From Tubiluchus corallicola (Eukaryota; Priapulida; Priapulimorpha; Priapulimorphida; Tubiluchidae): a stretch of DNA of 64,000 nucleotides. Positions 12,901 to 24,900 of the stretch are shown here, piece by piece. Position 1 is the stretch's first letter; every line of letters starts with the position of its first letter. The notes under the pieces were generated by a model. The model saw only the letters and a list, made by a program, of their open reading frames with translations. It was not told where the DNA came from and did not search any database. The stretch lies in contig JAQGDQ010000013.1 of assembly GCA_030141605.1 (NCBI GenBank), positions 510,447-574,446 of the forward strand. Direction: 5' to 3'. The position numbers and the translations under genes were made by a program.

Positions 12901-15900
12901 TGTTTAGCATATCTATTTACAAAAGTTTTGGAAGGAGTTTAAAATTCTCCACACAATTTATATGCAGCAATTGGAACTCTATCTTTAACCCTAGCCCTAA
13001 TTTGCTTCACGAATTAATTTCTTGTGTATGGGGAATTGTAATCTTTTTAAAATTAATCAAACTTTTTAATAATAAATGTGAAATGTTTGAAAGTCGATTC
13101 TCTAAAGTTGATAATTCGTTTGTCTTTTGTAATTTGTAATTTGATTACTAATAAAGATTTTAATTTTTTGTCCAGGTTTTACTGGTCCGAGGTGTGAATT
13201 TAATCAAAATGAGTGCAGCACCAATCCATGCAAGTTTGGCGGAATCTGCGAGGATCGTGTGAACAGTTATAGGTGTCGTTGTCCTCCAGGTACACAATTC
13301 TGCTATGTGATATACGTCATTATTTTGGAAGCATTAATTATTCGTTGTTGTAATTTCAAGCTGGTCAAGTGAATTCGCATTCATTAAATTTTTGATAAAC
13401 ACTGTAGATATATATGTACATATGTACTTAGATTAGCTTTTTGTAATCAGGTACCTTGGGAGTAAACTGTGAGATAAACCTGGATGATTGTGCGAGTAAT
13501 CCTTGCCTGAATAGTGGCTCTTGCTTTGACCTCATTGACAACTATCGCTGCCACTGCTTACCGGGATTCCGTGGTCGAAATTGTGAAGTAAATATTGATG
13601 ATTGCTCGCCAAATCCGTGCCATCGAGGATCTTGCATTGATCTAATCAATGGTTATAAATGCCAGTAAGTAACTTTAATATTATTGGAGTTGAAAAGTGA
13701 ATGGTGAATAGTATACTCTTAATCTGCAAAAAAGCTTGTAGTGAAAAGGCATTAAAACAAACAAAAGCTTTGGATAAATGTTTGGCGCTTTGAAATAAGA
13801 GACTTTGCAAACTTGTTTTAAGCACAAGTTTTGTACAGAAAAAGTTTCTGTATACTATACGAATTATTTTTCAATTTTACACGCAAAAGATTTCTTCTAT
13901 TTCTTTTCATGAAAATTCATTATTTATGAAACTGCTGGCAGGCAAACTTTAATATCTGCTTTCTTTCTAGATTTGTTACGATTTAATTTTATGGCAGGAT
14001 TTGTTTGAAATCGTTGAACCACATAAATGTTAATTATCTTTATCTTTTCACAGATGCAGCCCTGGGTGGACTGGAAAGTTTTGCCAGAACGAAATTAATG
14101 AATGTTCTAGTAATCCGTGCAAATATGGAGGAACGTGTATTGACAAGATTAATGATTACCGCTGTGTTTGTCCTCCCGGCACCTCGGGACGCAACTGTCA
14201 GTTTAATAACAATGAGTGTGCAAGCAACCCTTGCAGAAATGCAGCTCGCTGTGAAGATGGCATAAACACGTTTGTTTGTCATTGCCTGCCCGGTTACACT
14301 GGATTGCATTGTGAAACTAATATTAATGAATGTGCCAGTAGTCCGTGCGATAACCGTGGAGTTTGTACGGATTTAGTAAACGGTTTCAAGTGCAAGTGTC
14401 CACGTGGTTGGTACGGACCGCGATGTCGAAGCGATCGTAACGAATGCGCATCCAATCCTTGCTTGAATGGCGCCACCTGCGAGGACGATAAGAGCCGGTT
14501 TATTTGCCATTGTCCGAAGGGTTATTCTGGTCCGCGATGCGAGATAGAGATTAACGAATGTGCTTCAAACCCGTGTCAGCATGGTGGTATATGTGTCGAC
14601 AAGCTTGGTTCTTATGAATGCGACTGTTCCGGGACAGGTTTTGAAGGTTACAATTGTCAGTTCTACATTGACGACTGTCGTGGAAGTCCTTGCGGCAACG
14701 GAGGCACGTGTATCGATCAGGTCGATGGCTATAAGTGTTTGTGCGAATTACCATATACTGGAGTAAACTGTACGGAACGAATGGATCCGTGTTATCCACC
14801 AATGTGCCGCAATGGTGCCTCGTGTGAACCTACTGCAAACTACATGGATTTTCAGTGCCGATGCCGGCCAGGTAATTTTTTACACTTACTTCATGGTCGG
14901 TCAAGCTTAACAGTGTAAGAAGTTTGCGTTGTGTGTTTAAAGACTGGATGGATTTTGTTTGTTAAGCTGTTAAGTCGCAATGCTGTCTTTCTCGCTATAA
15001 GTTTATAAAACTTTCAATGTGCATTAGCACTTTCGTTGATTAAGAAGCTTTTGCTTCCCTCTTCACTTCTAATTAACCTGAATATTACCTGAAATGGTTC
15101 AAATCCATGTTAGGTTGGTGAAAAAACGTATTTGAAATACTCGGCAGCTAAAATGGTTTTTCATTTTTATGAAATGAGGTAATGATTGATAACTGGATCA
15201 TCACAAACATTTAAAGTTTAGAGCAAAACTGGACCCAATCTCAAACTATGGGTCAAAACAACCTATTCTTTAAAATATTGAAAGGAAACATACTATATTT
15301 TCAAAAATGACTTGCATGAAAGAATTATTTCACATAAACACAATTTCACATTCGCGCCACAAGTTCTTTGCTTTTGCATGCATTTTGCCATTCTCTAGGT
15401 AGATGGAGATGAGCGCCTGCATTTCAGAAATGCATTGCATAAAAAAGAGGTGCTGTACCTCTCAGTTCGGATGTGTTAGTTCGTGACATACTGCACATTC
15501 GTCTGCTCATCCATGTGTGCAGCAGTAAATTTGAAATTTGAATTTTTATCTTGAAACTTACATAGTTCAAGTACAACACACTGAATATCTTACAGTAGCA
15601 CTGTACTTCAATTTTTAATTTTTGCAAACATGTTCAACATGCTCGTGGAATATTTTTACTGCCGAAAATCATGTTGGCTTAGTGCCGTTACCACTAGTTG
15701 GGCTCGTACACCATCAATTAAGTTTTTGATCTGCTATTTAACTATCAGAAATGCTTTTGCTGTATTAACTGTGTTAAAATGTACACTTTTTACCGGACTT
15801 GAAAATGGGGTATCTTCCTTTAGCGGAAACTTGTGTCAACACCAACTATTATTTTGCAGGTTTTACTGGACGTCTTTGTGATGAAGACATCAATGAATGT

Positions 15901-18900
15901 GAAAGAGCGTCACCCTGTCATCATGGCGGCACCTGTCAGAACTTGAACGGTTCATACAACTGCTTGTGTGAACCTGGCTTTACTGGCAAAGGTTGTGAAG
16001 ACAATATCAATGAATGTGAATCCTGTAAGTAATTGTTAGCTTATTGTTTCTATCATCGGTATTAAGGTCTTCTGTCTGTTCTCTTGTAAAGTTTATATGA
16101 TGTCTGTGTGTCAACTGATAGCTGAGCATAAAAAATAAGAAAGGAACTTTAAATACGTGAAATTTTTGATAGGGGTGAACATTTTATTAACTCGAATCAA
16201 ATTTGTGTCTTTCAAATTCAAAGCAATCCTGATTTCCAGATTTTTGAATCCGAATCGAATTCTAATTAAGTTTTAAAGATTTTTGAATAAGTTTTCGAAT
16301 CACTAATAAAAAGTGGTGTCAGAAATGTCATGCATATATTGCTTGATTTTGTTTCACAGTAAAAACCAATAAACATTGCTTGCCTTTTCTATTTGAACAT
16401 AAACTTTTAGCAGCATCTGAATAGTAACGTATTGTGAAATACGTTAATTATTCACTTACTGTAGGGTCACTGAAACAAAATGAATGATAGTCCAACTGTG
16501 TTTTCTTAGAAATGATTCTCTTTATTGCTTTACAATTTTGGGCATTTGAAAGATTATAAAATTCATCATTCTAATGACTGCATTTGACATTGCAGCACCA
16601 TGTCAGAATGGAGGAACATGTGAAGACGGAATAGCCGAGTATCGTTGCTTGTGTGTCGAGGGATTCGGCGGAAATCACTGCCAGACTGACATTGATGAAT
16701 GTGCTTCAAATCCTTGCTTACACGGTGCCACCTGCAGGGATTATGTCAACAGTTATACTTGTACTTGCCCAGTTGGCTTCAGCGGTGTCAACTGTCAGAC
16801 AAATGATCAGGACTGTACTCCAAAGTATGTAGCCTCGAATGTTTTACGCTTGTCATTTTCCAGATGTTTGCTCAAAGTCGTTTTTTGCTATTTCCTGTAC
16901 ACATTACAGGATTAATCGAAAATGTCTGCTACAGTGGTGCATGTTTCTGGTGTTTTTTGCATTGAGTACAGTTAATGCTGTTGTTGCAGGTTATGCATGA
17001 ATGGTGGGACGTGCATTGACGGTGTGAATAATTTCACATGCAAGTGCGCACCGGGATACACCGGAATGTACTGTCAGGATCATATCAATGAATGCGACTC
17101 CATACCCTGCAAGAATGGTGCAACGTGTATAGATCATATTGGTTATTTTACGTGTCACTGTCCATACGGTTACACCGGAGACAAATGTGATGTAAGTTTT
17201 ACGTGATCTAGTATATATAAGTGATCATTTGAACAGTTGGTTTTTTTAGCAATTGTCGAGCAGAAGTAATTTCACTGCATTCTAAGTTCATTTTTACTTG
17301 AATGATGTACAGTGTATTCAGTATCTCCAGTATTATGATAATATTGGAATAAGCCTTTTCACAGTTCCAGTGATTGATGATGATCGTGAAAAGGTCAAAG
17401 GTTAAATTTACCACACAACGCGTTTGTGTACACTTGACTACGCCTCGCAGCCCATGTTGTTGCATTGGTAACAGTTTTAGCAGCTAGCTAGAACCTTACC
17501 TAGTCTGTTCCAAACAAGATCCTGCTAGTAAATCACTCTACATTCAGATTAATGCATAATTAAGTAAAGTTCATGTAAAACAACTGAAATTACTGAACTT
17601 GTGCCGGAGGAGGCGGCTTTGCTTTGCACACGTCACGTGACGGTTGTAGTTAAGACGCGTTGCTGCAGTACACTTAACCTTTGACCTACAGCAGTTGCAT
17701 TTGCTCACAATGAAATTATGAAAATGCTTACTGGAAGCTTGTGTTTGTATTGGTGACAAGCTTCTATTGTAAATGTCTCACCTTTATGTGATAGCAATTT
17801 CGTTCCAAGGTTCATTAAATTTCTGTGCATTGTTCATTAGTACATGGAGATACATTTGTGCTGCGTTTAAACTTGACACAAATACACCTTCATGCAACAA
17901 AAAGCATAATACCAAGTCCTTGCTTTTTCAGTCGTATGTGGACTGGTGTGTAAACAAGCCATGCTACAATGGTGCCACCTGTGTGCAGAAACATAGTCGC
18001 TACAATTGCACTTGTGCTCCGGGCTGGACGGGAATGTTGTGTGACGTGAGCATGGTCTCCTGCAGGGATGCAGCCTATCAGAAAGGTTTGTAAACTTCTC
18101 TACAAGACTCTAAGTGATGGTGACATTTGGATAAAACTTCATTTACTTCTGTCGCCTAGTCGATTGAGCTGATAGGAAAAAGCACTGCAGAAAACTGGGA
18201 AAAATTTACAAAAATTGCGGCTAAAGCTACATCTAAAATGACAAGTGGCCACACTGTAGTGCTGAAATGGCGTGACAGATCGATTTCTGCACTTTTAACG
18301 AAAAATGAAATTAATGTCATTAACAGTTCACTGTGCTGCAAATCAACTATATATATTAAAGAATCATTTTAAGTTATGTTTTTTATGTTGGGAAAGTTAC
18401 GCGAGGTACCTGCTTAAGCAGACAGTCATTGTAGTGACTTGGCACATCCTGCTCTAATATTGCTCAGAGCTTTTAGACTAAGTATTAACTAAAATGCTAA
18501 AGTTAAAATTATCAAGTGCCAAAATTTCTAATTTTTTAAGATAGATTTAGTTTGTCGTTATATCTTATGAGTTGTTATTGATTTACAGCCAAGTCTGTGT
18601 TTCGATTTATAGAAGAAAAGTGAATCATCCTTTTGTAAGTAATAATCACCTGTTGTTTTCAGGTGTACTGGTAATGAACCTTTGCCAAAACGGAGGCACC
18701 TGTATTGACATGCACAACACGCACAGATGCCAGTGCGCTAGCGGATATTCCGGGAGCTACTGTCAGGACGACATCGACGAATGCAAGAGTGCACCGTGTA
18801 AGAATGGCGCCACCTGTAACGACTTGAAGGGAATGTACAGCTGTGATTGTCCACCTGGCTTCCAGGGCATCAACTGTGAGTTTAACATTGATGATTGTGA

Positions 18901-21900
18901 TCCAAACCCTTGTCAACATGGAACATGCATCGATGGTATCAACAAGTTTACCTGTTCTTGTCCACCTGGAACTTCAGGTATGAAGCCATTTATTTCTACA
19001 TACGAGAACATTGCAAATGATTGCTAAATGAAAGTGTTGCGATAAGAGTAAAGTACATTACTTGTTTGCTAAATCACGTGTGCACTTGTTTAAGGAATTC
19101 AGTTAAAATGATGATTAATAATATTTTTGATGCTTAATATTGACACAAATTTATTTGCATATAACACATTACATCTTTTACATGTCTAGTGTCCAACATT
19201 AGTAAATTGGTTGAGTCACACGCTAAATGTTCCATGTATAAAAAAACAAACAGTAAAAACAAAATATTGCTTTTTTTTCTAGGTATGCTCTGTGAAGAAA
19301 ACTTTAATGATTGCTACGATGGTGCTTGCCATCATGGTGGTACTTGTGTTGATCTTGTGGGTGGTTTCAACTGCTCTTGTCCGCCTGGCTTTGTGGGACG
19401 TCGCTGCGAAGGAGACGTCAACGAATGTTTGTCAAATCCATGTGATGCTGTAGGAACCCGAGACTGTGTGCAACTTGTCAACGACTATCGTTGCGACTGC
19501 AAACACGGATATAAAGGAAGAAGATGTGAGATTCGAATCAACTGGTGTTCGTCAAGCTTTAATCCATGTAAGAATGGTGGTCAGTGTCTACAGCTAAATA
19601 ATGATGGAGCTATTGGGTACAGATGCCTTTGTCCCGAAGACTTTTTAGGTAAGCTTTCAAATGGTCATTTATTTTAAGTAGAACAAGATTTGATTTGATT
19701 TAATATTTTATTTCAAACTTTACAAAGTTCATATACACATCACAAATTAATACAAATAATACAATAACTCATGACACAGAACAATAACACAAATAACAAT
19801 TAACGATATAACAAACTACGCCAATGATGTCTAATTACAGAAGAAATGTTTACATCACTGTTTAAAATGTTCTTGCATATAAAATTTTCACTTTTATTCA
19901 GCCTGACGTGTAAACTGTATGCACATTTTCTGTGAATCACATCAAAATAAATAATATTAAGTCTAGTAGAAATATATCTGGCACTCGTATCATATGAAAA
20001 GTTAAACAGCTTCCGTGTTGATACATTATATGCAACCTTGAGTTTGCTAAGACTGTAAGAATAAAAATGTCTCCAAGTGGACATACAATAAAAAGTAGTG
20101 CAGTAAGCATTAAACAATTGTCTCTTCACGTTAACTGTACAGTGTGAAGAGTTTAATTAAAAACAAGATTGGTGACTGATACAGTTCTAAGAATGAATAT
20201 TAAGTTCGTGACTTTGGCGAAATTTCTAAGTCTGACGTTCGCTAAATATGTTCCAAAAAATTCGCCAAACAGTCACAAAATATTCATTTGGTGTTCACAA
20301 TCGTCGCCTATGGATCGCTGACTTCGGCAAAAAAATTTAAAATGTTTAAAGCTTGTTTACACTTTGAGAATGCTGCGATGACTTTGTGACAATTTTCCAA
20401 TATTGTGGTGACATTTGGAGAATGTAGGTTGTCCCGTACTTCTTTCTGCGAAAATTTTGTAAAATTGTCATGAAATGATCGCAATACTCTCGTGTGAATG
20501 TTGCCTCGGGGGAAAGAGCTCAAAATTTGCAAAAATGTGTCAAAATTACTGAGAACTTTGCATGAACGACAAACCACAATTACGAGAATTTCTTGGCGAC
20601 TTTTGTTCATGGAAACTTTTCCGTCGTTGCTAAAAAGTAGCGGCTCGGTGAAACACCGGTTTTAGTAAAACATTAGCGAAAAATTTTTCTGAAAGTTTGA
20701 AATATTTTAATTTGTTAAGATCTCTCTAATATTTAGTATTTAACTACTAATAATTTACTATAATTAATTGGGGTATGGAAGTACAAAATGACAGGAATTA
20801 AATTTGCTATACGTAGTTAACAAATCTACTTGCATTTGTATCAAGAGAAATATAAGAGATCAAATATATATTTGCTTATATTTATTTTCAAGATTGCTAA
20901 GACTATTTTTCTTGAACAGGTGACCATTGTGAGTACATAGCCAGTCCAAACAATCCATGTGACAGCAATCCATGTCTTCACGGAGGCGAGTGCGTGCCAT
21001 CCTCCAAGGGTTACGTGTGTCACTGTCCCGTAGGCACCGCTGGACAGCACTGCGAGTATGATCAGCTAAATGAATGTATGTCTTCTCCTTGTCGCAATGG
21101 TGGCCAGTGCATTGATAGAGTTGGTAAGTATTCCTTGTTACTTCGTAATCCTTTTTGTGATTCTTTTTAAATAAAAGGCAATTTTAAAGTTTATCACAGA
21201 GAACCTTTCACATGAGATTATGTTACTTAGTATTACGCTTACCAGCTTGAAAGACTCATGTAACTAGACAAGAAAGTTGCTAGTAATTTGAAATTTTCGT
21301 GCCACCTAGTATCACTGTGTATCTCCATCCCAGAGTGCACCACTGACTCACTAAAAAACACATTACTGATCTTATTGAAAATATGAAGTTGTTTTTACTT
21401 TTGCTTGGTTAGTGAAGTGTGTGCTTACAAATATTCTGATTATTTTTTCAAACTTCATACAATGTTATCTACACTTTGTTTCAAATGATTTACTGTTACA
21501 ATAGTCATCGCGGTAGTTTAATTTCACAAGTTTTATACAGCGTTACTGTTAACGCAAGCTCTGCATGCAATAAGACAACATGTAACTGGTATAAAATTTC
21601 ATGTCAGTACCTGAAGCAACTCTTTATTTTACAGGCACATTTGAGTGCAGCTGTCCTGCTGGTTGGAATGGTCTGCGATGTGACATGTACGATTCCAGCT
21701 TCCCGGGAGGCATAGGGCGGGACATTTCAGTGCGGACAGTTTCCACCACACCAAGTGATGATCAGGAGCATTGTCGCAAGCACAATTGTGCTGCTAAAGC
21801 AAACAACAGTCACTGTGATGTAAGTACTGATCACATTGTCACAAGCTTAATTGTGCTGCTAAATCAAAAGCAACAGTTGCTGTTATTGTAAGTACTGACT

Positions 21901-24900
21901 GCAGTGTCACAAGCACAATTGTGCTGTTAAATTGAACTATAGTCACTGTGATGTAAGTACTGATTACATTTTAGCAGCACAATTGTGCTGCTAAAGCAAA
22001 CAACAGTCATTGTGATATAAGTACTGATTACATTGTCGCAAGTATAATTGTGCTGCTAAATCAAAAGCAATAGTTACTGTGACGTAATTTTTGGTTACAG
22101 CGCATACATCATACTGATGATTTGAAAAAAGTTTTCAGCTGGTTAGCTGTACATAATAAAAAATGTGTTCTGTTTACAGTACGCTAACTGATGTGATAGT
22201 TCATAATCTGTCTGGCATTTTTGTCGAGTGCTTTTGAAAACTTCTTATATCTACCTTCATGAAAAGACAATATTGGTATCTGTAAATCTTGTTCTACAAT
22301 CCTGAAATTCAACTGTATAATTAGAACTTATTTGTCCGACATTTCTGTAAATGTTTGCAAGCATTTCTGATTTAATAATTATTTACGATTTTTTCATTTC
22401 TAGGAGGAATGCAACACATATGCCTGTAATTGGGATAACCAGGAGTGTTCTTTACATTACAACCCCTGGGTCAATTGTACTCACTATCCGGGAAGAGCTA
22501 AATGCTGGGAAGTGTTCAAGAATGGAATTTGTAACCCCGAATGTAATAACGCCGATTGCTTCTATGATGGTTTTGACTGCAGTCCCGTCGAACCCTGCAA
22601 TCCTACCAGTGAATTATTTTGTGAGCGTCACTATGGCAACAACATTTGCAATCCGGGCTGTGAGGCTGCTGGCTGTGGCTGGGATGGTTTAGACTGTGAC
22701 ACTGGTGAAACTAGGCTTGCCGACGGAACTTTAGTTCTCTATGTGTTGTTGGAGCCCGAGGTGTTTGAAATTGAAAAGCAGATGTTCTTACGCAATCTGA
22801 GTATTTTACTGCACGCAACTCTGCGTATTAAACGTGACCAATATGGTCGAGAGATGATATATCCTTGGAGCAAGACGGAAGCTGTTGACGATGGGTACAC
22901 CAGACTACAGAGATCCATTCGAAGTGTCCTTGGGCTTCCTGTAGAGGAAAAGCTAACTCGAAGCAAAAGAGAAACTGGATTCATTATTGGGTAAGTTCTG
23001 ATTTATGGGTATCTTGGAGGGTCGTCATTAATTTTTTGGTAGCTTGTCTATGTTTTTTCTAAGAGTGTATTTATTTTTTACAGTGGAAGAACTCTGATTA
23101 GTAATATTAGTGTATGTCATTCCACAATAAGTAAGGTTTATATATAAATCTATTTTCTGAGACTTGTGTTTGTGGTTGGTCAACGGACGTTTGGCCTCAA
23201 GCAGTTAATACAGTTGTCGTGGCTTGCTGGAAATTGCTTTTACGGATATCAGAAGAATCGGACAAAATTTGGACCATTAAAAAGTCCCACATTCTACTGA
23301 CACAGTCTGTTGTTTTGCTAGCTGACCGCTAGTTGGTGGGCCGCCACTTTGTTTACATCATTACATCAGTGTAACCAAGCAACGTGTAATGGCACTTTTG
23401 TAGTGACAAGCAAAACCGCGTATATTACATACAGCGAAGTAAGACGACATAAAATGAGTAAAAGCTAATTGGTCGCACAAAGTATCTTATTTTATTTAAG
23501 CATGTGCAGAAATTATGCGGAGTTATTTGTGTTAATTGCCGACAGTTTTCATGCACTTCTGCATAGGAACGGCCTGTAATAGACGATTTTGAGACAATTA
23601 GGCGATTGATTCTACATTACCGTGAGCCTAATACACGCCTACTGTATTAGCTTATTATCGGTAAATACTGACAATCGGCAAATTCGGACCGATGTCTCCC
23701 CACTCGGCTTTTGTTCAGCTAACCGAAATGTGATTATATTCCCTTTATACTTTTTTTTGAACACGAACATTCTGTCTAGTTAATTTATATGTACCGTTTA
23801 TTATTTTAGTACCAAAGTGTTTCTAGAGATAGACCTGAGAATGTGTGAAATAGAATTTGGAGAAGAATGTGTGATCAATGCTGAGGAGGCAGCAGGATAC
23901 CTTGCTGCAGCTTACAGTCGGGATACATCGAACGAGATGCTAACTCCACTGTACGCAGTCGGGACAGACAGTGAGGCAGCTGCAGAGGCCGGCCCAACAA
24001 ACCTCATTTATGTTTTTATTGGCGGTACATGTGTGGTCCTCGTTGTCTTACTGATTGGAGTGCTTCTTTCAACTCAACGTAAGAGGGCTCATGGCACTAC
24101 TTGGTTTCCCGATGGTTTTGTCCGAAACAAGCAGTCAGCTAAACCTACTGTGGTTAACAGGAAAGGCCCTGATGGGGAAGAAATGAGGTAGTTGTTTTGT
24201 GTTTTGCTTATAAAATTACTTTTTCTTAATTTAAGAGTAGTAAACAAGCAATTTTTGCATCATGATTTAAAAGCGTAATTTCACTTTACTGATGACAATT
24301 GCCTCAGAAAGCAATTTTATATTTTACTTTATGAATAATTTGTGACTTATATGGCTTTTGGAGGAATTTTGACAATTTCGTCACAATTTTGTTTTATAAT
24401 AAAACAGGCAATAATAAAGTTGTAAGTTAAGAAAAAGTCCAAGTGTTTTAACTCATTTATTTTTAACATTTTATTTAATGATTGCATAAATAAATCGTTG
24501 ACTGCTAGAATCTGGTGTCTTCATCTGGTTTTATTTGTTTTTACAGTGAATACCTTCAACAGCTTACGATATTTTGTATTATTTTTAGGAACTTCCAACA
24601 AGGCTCAAACTTGAAGGTTCCAAATGTGTACGATTCTAATGACAATGCCATGAACGGTCAGTTGCCGTCTGAATGGGATGACGACGATGACCTTCCTGCC
24701 AAACCAGCTAAAAGAATGAGAAAAGATAGCACTGGCAATGACGGCGCCGATGACGTAGATTCTCGTCATTGGACTCAACAACATCTTGATGCAGCAGACA
24801 TTCGTAATCCCGATGTTCTTGCTCTGACTCCTCCCCATGGAGGTGATCACGATATTGATCCTTGCGGTTTGAATGTCGACGCTCGTGGGCCGGGTGGTCT

